Positions 22,790 through 31,681 of a DNA stretch of 64,000 nt are shown one piece after another (positions within the stretch are counted from its first letter, which is position 1; every line of letters begins with the position of its first letter). The notes below the pieces were generated by a model. That model worked only from the letters and a program-made list of their open reading frames with translations, did not search any database and was not told the origin of the DNA. The stretch comes from Cladorhizidae sp. MBARI D1340-BT2 (taxonomy: Eukaryota > Porifera > Demospongiae > Poecilosclerida > Cladorhizidae): the NCBI GenBank assembly GCA_028752905.1, contig JAQNBH010000013.1:14258816-14322815 (forward strand). Reading direction: 5' to 3'. The translations under genes and the position numbers were made by a program.

Positions 22790-24020
22790 GTTAGAATCAT
22801 AGAGCTCAGGTAAGGACCTGGAGTTAGGCTAAGATAGAGCTATAAGTAAGGACCTGGAGTTAGCTAAGATAGAGCTATAAGTAAGGACCTGGAGTTAGGC
22901 TGAGCTATAGGTAAGGACCTGGAGTTAGGCTAAGATAGAGCTATAAGTGAGGACCTGGAGTTAGCTAAGATAGAGCTATAAGTAAGGACCTGGAGTTAGG
23001 CTGAGCTATAAGTAAGGACCTGGAGTTAGGCTAAGATAGAGCTATAAGTAAGGACCTGGAGTTAGGCTAAGATAGAGCTATAAGTGAGGACCTGGAGTTA
23101 GCTAAGATAGAGCTATAAGTAAGGACCTGGAGTTAGGCTAAGATAGAGCTATAGGTAAGGACCTGGAGTTAGGCTAAGATAGAGCTATAAGTAAGGACCT
23201 GGAGTTAGCTAAGATAGAGCTATAAGTAAGGACCTGGAGTTAGGCTGAGCTATAGGTAAGGACCTGGAGTTAGGCTAAGATAGAGCTATAAGTGAGGACC
23301 TGGAGTTAGCTAAGATAGAGCTATAAGTAAGGACCTGGAGTTAGGCTGAGCTATAAGTAAGGACCTGGAGTTAGGCTAAGATAGAGCTATAAGTAAGGAC
23401 CTGGAGTTAGGCTAAGATAGAGCTATAAGTGAGGACCTGGAGTTAGCTAAGATAGAGCTATAAGTGAGGACCTGGAGTTAGGCTAAGATAGAGCTATAAG
23501 TAAGGACCTGGAGTTAGCTAAGATAGAGCTATAAGTAAGGACCTGGAGTTAGGCTAAGATAGAGCTATAAGTGAGGACCTGGAGTTAGGCTAAGATAGAG
23601 CTATAGGTAAGGACCTGGAGTTAGGCTAAGATAGAGCCATAAGGTAAGGACCTGGAGTTAGCTAAGATAGAGCCATAAGGTAAGGACCTGGAGTTAGCTA
23701 AGATAGAGCCATAAGGTAAGGACCTGGAGTTAGCTAAGATAGAGCCATAGGTAAGGACCTGGAGTTAGCTAAGATAGAGCCATAGGTAAGGACCTGGAGT
23801 TAGCTAAGATAGAGCCATAGGTAAGGACCTGGAGTTAGCTAAGATAGAGCCATAGGTAAGGACCTGGAGTTAGGCTAAGATAGAGCCATAAGGTAAGGAC
23901 CTGGAGTTAGCTAAGATAGAGCCATAAGGTAAGGACCTGGAGTTAGCTAAGATAGAGCCATAGGTAAGGACCTGGAGTTAGCTAAGATAGGCTCAGCTAT
24001 AGGTAAGGACCTGGAGTTGA
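22790..24020. repeat. 36-bp minisatellite with higher-order structure, ~35 copies
   Basis: The unit is GAGCTATAAGTAAGGACCTG followed by GAGTTAGGCTAAGATA, with deleted versions lacking GG or AAGATA. The same order of variants recurs with a 345-bp offset (landmarks at 22901 and 23246). Remnant units continue at about 24403-24450 after the inserted fold-back element. Confidence 0.95.
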
Positions 24021-24402
24021 GGCTGATTCACAGTTTGACGCTCAGCCATCGTCAGGTATCGTATCGTCCTATCGTAACATATCGTCGTATTGTGAACCAG
24101 CAACGTCATGACAATGCGATACGATAGGACGTTACGATACATAACGATGGAATAGGATCTGGTTCTATTCTAGCGTCGAGCGTCCGACCAATGAGAATGC
24201 TGGCAAGTGGGAGGGTCACGTGAACGACTTTGTTCCTTCACCAGAATTTACAACTACTATCACGTGAGCACCTTGTCAAAACTCACCAATCGAACGCTAT
24301 ATTGTGAACCAGAAACAATACGATACGATAGAACGATACGATACGTAACGATAGGACGATACGTAACGATGGGTGAGTGTCATATTGTGAACCTGCCTTT
24401 AT
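24021..24402. mobile_element. Fold-back/MITE-like element rich in CGATACGATA
   Basis: The left end (CTGATTCACAGTTTGACGCTC) and the inverted right end (GCAGGTTCACAATATGACACT) are similar over roughly 40-80 bp, followed on both arms by repeated ATCGTATCG/CGATACGATA words. The interior has GTCACGTGAACG and CACGTGAG words. It interrupts the 36-bp array: array sequence resumes (gctaaaatagagctacagg) immediately after it. No coding capacity was seen. Confidence 0.7.
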
Positions 24403-24700
24403 GCTAAAATAGAGCTACAGGTGTTGACTTGAATTAGCTAGATCTATAAGTGTATATGCACCACAGCCTCTCCCACAGTCCCACATCCCACCCAACACAC
24501 ACACACACATACCCCATCATCATCACTATACATGTGTGCAGCTGGTCTACCAGAGGACTATGCTCAAGTGATACTATTAGACTATTATATCTACATGAAG
24601 AAGATTTTCCTGATGTATAACTCTGTAGCTGAGAGATTAAAGGCTGTGCCAGCCATAAGTGACAGAGTGGATCTAGGCACACTCACACACACATACATAC

Positions 24701-24767
24701 CTTCATCCCGAGCATTGGCTAGTTCCAGCAACAGCAAGAGTGCAAAGCTTCCCAGTACTTGAGTCAT
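24701..24767 (-). CDS. Signal-peptide exon of a small membrane protein (exon 1)
   Basis: Read on the minus strand, ATG starts at 24767 and gives MTQVLGSFALLLLLELANA and then RDE, a textbook signal peptide (short n-region, LLLLL core, likely cleavage after ANA). It is followed by a good donor, G before GTATGT, leaving phase 1. A TATA-like stretch (ATTATATATT at 24824-24833, minus strand) lies about 57 bp upstream of the ATG, which supports a real promoter and start. The next exon in phase appears at 22224-22347. I do not recognise the family. Sponge or other lineage-specific receptors and adaptors are possible. Confidence 0.5.
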
Positions 24768-24823
24768 CTTCTCATCCAGCTCTCACCAGTGTTGCATGCT
24801 AGCACTCCACCACTGCTGACTGG

Positions 24824-24833
24824 AATATATAAT
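24824..24833 (-). promoter_or_regulatory. TATA-like box for the signal-peptide gene
   Basis: ATTATATATT on the minus strand lies about 57 bp before the ATG at 24767, a spacing compatible with a start site near 24800. The element is short and the region is AT-rich, so the call rests on position. Confidence 0.3.
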
Positions 24834-25254
24834 GCGTGCCACATACCAACAAGGCGAGAGCATGGGCCTTAAAAGAGAGCCTTTTCCTGTACGGTTTACT
24901 CACATAGTCCATGTATGGAGTCCTGTTGCTCTGCTTGTGAAAGTCCTGCCTGTGTGGAATCTTTGAGGTTAATATATGTGTGTGTGTGTACACATTATAT
25001 GTGGCATCCGCTGACTAGTGCTGTCTCCTTGGGAAGCACACAGTGCAGGTTCCTTTTATGCTCTGTCTTACATGCTCTGCAAGGGGGAGAAGCCAGTTGA
25101 GTTATGGTGGTGCTCGGCACACACCTACAGGCAATGTTGAGGTTAGCAGCTAGTGCATGACTTACCTGGGATGGGACGGGGCTCGAGGAGCGATGATCTT
25201 CACTTTTAAATCACCTCGAACATTTCATTTTGTCTACAGTTTTCTTGGGCCAAA

Positions 25255-25705
25255 ACCAGTAGCTTTGAACTGGCTCAATAACCAGTCTGACCAGTAGCTC
25301 TGAACCTGCTCTACCAGCCCAAACCAGTCTGACCAGTCGCTCTGAACCTGCTCTATTCAGCTAAATCTGCTCTATCGGCCAAAACCAGTCTGACCAGTAG
25401 TTCTGAACCTGCTCTTTTGGCCAAAACCAGTAGCTCTGAACCAGCTCTATCAGCAAAACCTGACCAGTAGCTCTGAACCTGCTCTATCAATCAAAACCAG
25501 TCTTACCAGTAGCTCTGAACCTGCTCTATCAACCAAAACCCGTCTGACCAGTAGCTCTGAACCTGCTCTATCAATCTAAACCAGTCTTACCAGTAGCTCT
25601 GAACCTGCTCTATCAATCTAAACCAGTCTGACCAGTAGCTCTGAATCTGCTCTATCAATCAAAACCAGTCTGACCAGTAGCTCTGAACCTGCTCTATTGG
25701 CACTT
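25255..25705. repeat. ~42-bp minisatellite, ~10 copies
   Basis: The unit is ACCAGTAGCTCTGAACCTGC followed by TCTATCAATCAAAACCAGTC and TG, with shortened and longer copies at the left. Confidence 0.9.
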
Positions 25706-26095
25706 TAATTTGCACTTATGCACTTCCTCTACCTCTTCCCCGGCAATTAGATCGCTAAATAGCCGTGAACACTGTTGAGTGGGGATGATGATCCGTGGGT
25801 TTGGGGGGTTTGGGGCGAGCGAGGGTGACTGGTGTCTACGTGCACATGCGTACATATCCTGATGATGCATTGGTAATGGTGGCCAAAGGCAGAAACACTG
25901 AGGATGTAGACATGTACTGGTTGGATTGTTGGGAGTGCAGCAAACCTCAATTTAATACATCTGATACTAATACATTGATACCTAGGGATTCCATTCCCTG
26001 TTCCAAGATCTCTTAGTCGGCATCAAAATGACCCAGTGTTGATATATCCATCATCTACCATCTCATTATTCTGTGGTGAATTTATTAGTAGGCAT
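25706..26095. other. Spacer with an unassigned open stretch
   Basis: The plus strand 25795-26016 is open and reads VYVHMRTYPDDALVMVAKGR and then NTEDVDMYWLDCWECSKPQF, which looks protein-like. No acceptor or donor was found, so it was not called as an exon. Confidence 0.3.
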
Positions 26096-26187
26096 TACTA
26101 CCACTCAGACTACTACTACTACTATTACTTTACCACTACTACTACTACTACTACTACTATTACTTACTTCTACCACTACTACTACTA
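26096..26187. repeat. (TAC)n microsatellite, left half
   Basis: This is an imperfect ACT/TAC trinucleotide run split by the Tigger-like element. It resumes at 27591. Confidence 0.9.
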
Positions 26188-27590
26188 CAGTGGTCCCTCC
26201 CTATTAAGACCACCCAGGGAGCACTTCCAACTGGTCTTATTAGAGAGGTGGTCTTACTTGGGAATATAGCTCTCAGGCATGGCAGGGGTCTCACAAAGCA
26301 TTGCTCAGTGGATATTATTGTGTAGTGTACACGCATTCATAATATTAAACCAACTGCAAGCTTCCCAAACAAGACACTGTATTCTCATTTGGAATTATGG
26401 GTGTGTCTTGGAAAGACATTGGTTATCATTGTACTACACATGTATGTATTGGACATTAGACTCATGCAGTGTCCTTGGGACACAGAAAGTCTGAGATACT
26501 GGACTGGACAGTCCGCTCCATCCTGTTCTGGATGACCATGTGCTCGATAGAATCAGCACATGCCACAAGCTTGGGAATGCCTCGATGAGTGGCAAAGTCA
26601 CGCAGCTTGCACACCATCTCGAACACCTCTGACACAGTCACACGAGTGGGCATGGGGCCATCCTCCTCATTATCTGACTCAGGCTCCTCAGGGGAGGAGT
26701 CAGCAGGGGTGGCGAGGGCATGGTTGAGGGCAGGGTCATAGTGGTCCTCACTGGTGTGCACTTTGCTGTCGATGTTGGCGTAGCCCTCGGCAGTGTCACA
26801 CCCTCTGGCAGCTGTGCATTTATGATTCCTCGACCTCAGCAGCAGGGGCAGTGGTGGTCGTGAAGCCACACTTCTTAAAGCACTTCTTGATGGTGGACAC
26901 GTGGAGGTCATCCCAGGCCTTCTTGAGCCAGCGGATTGCCATCAGAACGTCCACCTTCTTGACAAGCGAGCTCATTTTCTCAGTGCAACCACTATCGGCA
27001 TTCACAGTGTCGTCCATGAGCCGGAAAATATAGCGGATCATCTGCTTCCAGTAGACCAGCTTAATGGCCTGGATGATGCCAACATCCATAGGCTGAAGCT
27101 TGGAGGTGGTGTTGGCGTGAAGGAAGACCAGCTTGAGGTTGATATCTGAGTGCGCTGAGTAGTTGTCAATGAAGATGATGATCTTCCGGCCCTTGGCAAG
27201 CATCTTATTGTTGGTGCACTTGAGCCACTGCTCCGGAATGCTCATCCATGCCTTGGCCTGTGCCTCATACTCGATGCCGAGGCCCCTCTTTGGATCAATG
27301 CAGATGTAAAAATGTACCAGTTCCTGATTTTTCACAGTTGGGCAAAAGTATGTCACTTCAATGGAAGGTAGATCTTCAAACAAAAAACTAAATTCACTGT
27401 ATTCTTGGATGCTTGGTCTTACTTGGGAGGATATTGACCCAGCCAAGTGGTCTTATAAGAGAGGTGGACTTACCTTAGAGGGTCTTACTTGGGAGGGGCA
27501 AAATAAAGCCAGCCAACTGGGAGCAAGCAAAAATGGTCTTATAATGGAGATGGTCTTACTTGGGAGGGTCTTAATACGGAGGGACCACTG
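26188..27590 (-). mobile_element. Pogo/Tigger-like DNA transposon (Tc1/mariner superfamily), non-functional
   Basis: Terminal inverted repeats of 24 bp with one mismatch begin CAGTGGTCCCTCC at each end and are flanked by TA on both sides (26186-26187 and 27591-27592), the target duplication of this superfamily. Both ends carry extra copies of a subterminal motif around GGTCTTACTTGGGA. The 1.4-kb element carries only part of a transposase on the minus strand. It landed in a (TAC)n microsatellite, whose halves lie immediately outside. Confidence 0.92.
26462..27446 (-). pseudogene. Tigger/pogo transposase (DDE_1) fragment, frameshifted
   Basis: The minus-strand frame 26820-27446 (208 codons) encodes the DDE_1 catalytic core: KIIIFIDNYSAH contains the second catalytic Asp, and HANTTSKLQPMDVGIIQAIK contains the third (26 residues between), followed by WLKKAWDDL typical of the family. 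The N-terminal helix-turn-helix/CENP-B part and the first catalytic Asp are missing, and there is no room for them before the terminal repeat. The frame ends at EVEES. A second overlapping frame (26462-26911) appears to carry the acidic C-terminal tail (PEEPESDNEEDG, later TVQSSISDFL), implying a frameshift. The element therefore could not move itself. Confidence 0.88.
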
Positions 27591-27642
27591 TACTACACTG
27601 CTGCTGCTACTACTACTACTACTATTGTTGTTATTATTATTA
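27591..27642. repeat. (TAC)n/(CTG)n/(ATT)n microsatellite, right half
   Basis: This is the continuation of the trinucleotide run after the transposon, grading from TAC to CTG to TTA. Confidence 0.85.
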
Positions 27643-27897
27643 TGTTAATCTACTATAAAAGGGAAAGTATGTTGTATGTGTTTACAGTAAGCCACACTAC
27701 TGGCCAACAGCGTGAATATCTCCATAGAGATGACCTCCCAAATGATGTTAGAGGCCATGTGGCATTCACCTCCAAGCTCACTGGAAGTCAACATCACCAA
27801 ATGTGGCAGTTGCAATGGCAGCCATTTTGTTGGCTATTCTTTAGGACTGGTAATGATTCAATTTAGTGCCTGCGTATTTCAAATTCCAGACAATACC

Positions 27898-27954
27898 ATT
27901 ATATACACATGTTATATACACATGTTATATACACATGTTATATACACATGTTAT
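27898..27954. repeat. 13-bp repeat, 4 copies
   Basis: The unit is ATACACATGTTAT. ACATGT makes it palindromic. Confidence 0.9.
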
Positions 27955-28023
27955 GGGGGAATGACAAAATGTGTCGTGCATAGCACACTGTGCATGTGAT
28001 ACACATCCAGTACTCAAGGCAGT

Positions 28024-29185
28024 AGTTATACAGGGAGAAGTGTTGCAGTAGCTTTACAGGGAGCAGTGTTGCAGTAGTTGTACAGGCAGCAGTGTTGCAG
28101 TAGCTGTACAGGGAGCAGTGTTGCAGTAGCTGTACAGGGAGCAGTGTTGCAGTAGCTGTACAGGCAGCAGTGTTGCAGTAGCTGTACAGGGAGCAGTGTT
28201 GCAGTAGCTGTACAGGCAGCAGTGTTGCAGTAGCTGTACAGGGAGCATTGTTGCAGTAGCTGTACAGGGTGCAGTGTTGCAGTAGCTGTACAGGGAGCAG
28301 TGTTGCAGTAGCTGTACAGGGAGCAGTGTTGCATTAGCTGTATAGCGGGCAGTGTTGCAGTAGCTGTACAGGGAGCAGTGTTGCATTAGCTGTACTAGGA
28401 GCAGTGTTGCAGTAGCTGTACAGGGAGCAGTGTTGCAGTAGTTGTACAGGCAGCAGTGTTGCAGTAGCTCTACAGGGAGCAGTGTTGCAGTAGCTGTACA
28501 GGGAGCAGTGTTGCAGTAGTTGTACAGGCAGCAGTGTTGCAGTAGCTGTACAGGGAGCAGTGTTGCAGTAGCTGTACAGGGAGCAGTGTTGCAGTAGCTG
28601 TACAGGCAGCAGTGTTGCAGTAGCTGTACAGGGAGCAGTGTTGCAGTAGCTGTACAGGGAGCATTGTTGCAGTAGCTGTACAGGGTGCAGTGTTGCAGTA
28701 GCTGTACAGGGAGCAGTGTTGCAGTAGCTGTACAGGGAGCAGTGTTGCATTAGCTGTACAGCGGGCAGTGTTGCAGTAGCTGTACAGGGAGCAGTGTTGC
28801 ATTAGCTGTACTAGGAGCAGTGTTGCAGTAGCTGTACAGGGAGCAGTGTTGCAGTAGTTGTACAGGCAGCAGTGTTGCAGTAGCTCTACAGGGAGCAGTG
28901 TTGCAGTAGCTGTACAGGGAGCAGTGTTGCAGTAGCCGTACAGGGAGCAGTGTTGCAGTAGCTGTACAGGGAGCAGTGTTGCAGTAGCTGTACAGGGAGC
29001 AGTGTTGCAGTAGCTGTACTGGGAGCAGTGTTGCAGTAGCTCTACAGGGAGCTGTGTTGCAGTAGCTCTACAGGGAGCAGTGTTGCATTAGCTGTACAGC
29101 GGGCAGTGTTGCAGTAGCTGTACAGGGAGCAGTGTTGCATTAGCTATACTAGGAACAGTGTTGCAGTAGCTGTACAGGGAGCAGT
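28024..29185. repeat. 26-bp minisatellite, ~44 copies
   Basis: The unit is TGTTGCAGTAGCTGTACAGG followed by GAGCAG. The order of variants repeats with an offset of 416 bp (16 units), seen from matching translated segments at 28054-28386 and 28470-28802. The minus strand is open through much of it, without coding meaning. Confidence 0.96.
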
Positions 29186-29257
29186 ACTAAGTAGGAATAT
29201 ACATAATCATGACTATCTAATCTCTCAATGAACTCTCAGTTGACATAATAACATTAA

Positions 29258-29395
29258 AATCACCTTCTCAACAAATTGTATTCACTCGACGTTTAGACTA
29301 AATGCTCTAGCCTCCATCAGGGAAAATTATTCCTGATTAAGGCTAGAGCATCTAGTCGAAAGGTCGAGTGAATACAATTTGTTGAGAAGGTGATT
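29258..29395. repeat. Palindromic dispersed repeat, near-complete copy
   Basis: The two arms AATCACCTTCTCAACAAATT... and ...AATTTGTTGAGAAGGTGATT are inverted over about 65 bp each, meeting near 29327. The inner parts carry GCTCTAGCC, CATCAGG and GTCGAAA words seen in the copies at 3146, 33800 and 59500. It is MITE-like and no ORF was seen. Confidence 0.75.
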
Positions 29396-29406
29396 TCAAT
29401 GACTAT

Positions 29407-29590
29407 CTAGTGCTTGTGAAAAAACTGGTCCCAAATGGTGGCCCATTCTGTGTGCTTTCCAGTGGTATCTGCATATGGTAGTGCATGCACTAGCTCTGAG
29501 GTCAGTAGAAGAATGGTATCCACATGCCGATAACCAGAGGTCATCAACCTTTGCCACTTATGGTGCTCAGAGTACCCACAGATAGAACAA
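29407..29590 (-). CDS. Possible coding fragment (minus strand), low confidence
   Basis: The open segment HHKWQRLMTSGYRHVDTILL continues with LTSELVHALPYADTTGKHTE and WATIWDQFFHKH to a stop. It could be an exon or a decayed transposon piece. A strong donor-like GGAAG before GTCAGT lies upstream on the same strand (29963-29968) after a short open stretch (PPGSDQDIPDQLWTPG), but the phases do not match directly. Confidence 0.22.
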
Positions 29591-29827
29591 AATAAAAAAA
29601 TCCCATCTCTCCGTAGCCAACACCGCAAGTGAGAGGTCAGTAGCTCTCACACACTGCGTGAAGTCGATCTCATGAAAATAGAACTGAAGTAATCCTTCAC
29701 TCTAGGTATAGAATGATGATCAGGGGGGGGGGGGGGGGGGGGATGAATTTTTTTTTTAAACCCCCCCGAGAAATATGGTTTGGCCCCCACTACTGAACTA
29801 TGCACGAGTGCTGATGGATATTGTGCA

Positions 29828-29918
29828 TGACACACACACACACACACATACATACACACACACACACACACACATACACACACACACACACACACACATA
29901 CACACACACACACACACT
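29828..29918. repeat. (CA)n microsatellite
   Basis: This is a CACACA run with interspersed CATA. Shorter CA/GT runs occur at 24500, 30465, 46650, 47145 and 57635. Confidence 0.95.
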
Positions 29919-30924
29919 CCAGTACTTCTGACCCAGAATAAAGTGCAGAATAGTGCTCACTGACCTTCCAGGAGTCCAGAGTTGATCTGGAATGTCCTGG
30001 TCACTGCCGGGTGGCCACATCTGCTAGTAGATCGCCAAGAGAGCATCTTACATTCATTATGACCCGTTTTCCACCTCAATGTTGCCAAGTTAAATTTTTT
30101 ATTTGGGCTTGTATTAATGCTCGAGGATTCTGGCAACTAAACACTTAACTTGCCGAATCAATGACATTCATGACTTGCCGAATCATTGAGATACACGACT
30201 ACAAGCCAGAAGATGCCGGCAAGCATGCATTGTCGCAGTAAATAACTCAACAAGAACTGTTTACCTCTCGTCATGGTTTTAAAAGAATTATGTGTTGCCT
30301 AATCCATTCACACTTGTGGTTGTTATTCTTGCGTATGCATAAGTGTTCTTTATCATGCCTAATGGGAAAGGTCGTAGCCTTATTTCAACACATTCTTGGA
30401 AGGATTAATTTTTTGTGTTGACTAATACATATTATAATTGAGGCTATATATATATATATATACACATACACACATACACACATACTTTGCGTGTATGCAT
30501 TTGTGCAGTCATCAAGTGCTGGCACTCCCTGTTTGCGCTCACCCCCTTATTTCTAAATGGAGAACACCCTAATCACAACAAAAACAACAAGATGACTTCC
30601 TCCATTACTTAACTCACTCGCTCGACGTTTCGGCTACAAACAACGAACTCGGCTAAGACCTACTTGGGCAGCTGCTTGGCTTGGTGTCTGAGTTGCAGGT
30701 TTCAGCTTCTAGTAGCTTCCAAACCCTTTCGTAGTTAAGGTCATAAGCCAGCAGCTGAAATGAAGGAAGAACACATTAAAAATTGCGAAGCTCTTTTTCA
30801 AGGACCTTGGACGTACTTTTCTCTCCCACATATGACTAGCTTAGCAAGCATAAGCCAGTCATTAAAAATCAATATATAATGTGTGTATACATATATAATA
30901 TTTCAGTGTTAGACATGTTGTTTG

Positions 30925-31510
30925 GGGATCCGTGGGTGTGTGTTTGTTGATTAGTGTAGCCATACCGATACTAATTATGAACTGAATATGATGGAACAGC
31001 ATATACGTAGCTTTAGCCAGGATACTAATTATGAACTGATTATGATGGAACAGCACATAGCTTTAGCCAGATCGGGTTTAAAGAGGTGAGAGACCTGATG
31101 CTCTCCACTGCCTCTTCAGCTAATGAAGTGTGCATTAGCACCTCCGGTCAATTAGTAGTTGGGCTTGAAGAATGTTGTTTGCAGCTGCTTCTAAGTAGCT
31201 TTGGTTTCCTGCAAGCTGGTATGGTCAATTACTCTGAATATCACTGAACTCATCCACAGAGTGGGAGAGGCAAGTGCTGTGATAGTGGTTACGTTTTAAT
31301 TAGATACAATCACATATTCATTAGCAGGGATTTCAGGTTTCCGGAGATAATGTTGCCGGGGGTGTGTTTATATTGATTAGTGTTGCCATAGCAATGCCAA
31401 CTGCAAATGGATTACGACTGCACGGCCTATCACCGAAGCCTGGATCAGGTTGAACATTGAGTTTTAATTGCCTCCACGGCCTCTTTGAGTAATTAGCAAG
31501 TTATGCTTGT
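30925..31510. repeat. Diverged ~430-bp duplication upstream of CFAP97D
   Basis: The block GGGTGTGTGTTTGTTGATTA, GTGTAGCCATACCGAT (30935-30975) resembles GGGTGTGTTTATATTGATTA, GTGTTGCCATAGCAAT (31358-31395). Later words (CACTGCCTCTTCAGCTAATG / CACGGCCTCTTTGAGTAATT) match too. A 55-bp tandem pair (GATACTAATTATGAACTG...) lies inside the first copy. Confidence 0.55.
31382..31395 (+). promoter_or_regulatory. RFX X-box-like site upstream of CFAP97D
   Basis: GTTGCCATAGCAAT matches the RFX half-site arrangement GTNRCC-(2 nt)-RGYAAC at 11 of 12 specified bases. It lies about 180 bp before the ATG of a ciliary gene, where X-boxes are typically found in animals. Its role is inferred from position and match only. 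Confidence 0.5.
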
Positions 31511-31576
31511 CTGTAGCAAATATTCCCCTCTCAGTCTCAAGTTGTTCTTTCCTCTCTGCAGAGGCACTTTAAAAGG

Positions 31577-31681
31577 ATGGCCTCTTCAGGTGCGTCCGGA
31601 CACAATACAGGAACTGCCTCTTCTAGTCGCCTCCTCCAGAAGAAGTGGGATGACATGAAGCTGCAGGCTCACAGGGACAGG
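31577..31681 (+). CDS. CFAP97D: CFAP97D exon 1
   Basis: It has 35 codons starting [12 protein letters not shown], a Ser/Gly-rich leader, followed by [17 protein letters not shown], the first conserved block of CFAP97D proteins. It ends in phase 0 at AGG before GTGAGT. A pyrimidine-rich stretch ending in CAG just upstream could be an acceptor for an untranslated 5' exon. Confidence 0.85.

Larger units (their letters stand above)
24450..25254. other. Spacer containing the signal-peptide exon and promoter
   Basis: Apart from the exon at 24701-24767, its TATA-like box and short CA/GT runs (24495-24510, 24978-24990), no coding or repeat structure was seen. Confidence 0.5.
29930..31560. other. Intergenic/5' region of CFAP97D
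   Basis: It holds a minus-strand donor-like exon end at 29968, a CGACGTTTCGGCT word (30622) of the dispersed family, a (TA)/(CA) run at 30446-30485, the diverged duplication and the X-box-like site. No other gene was seen. Confidence 0.5.
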
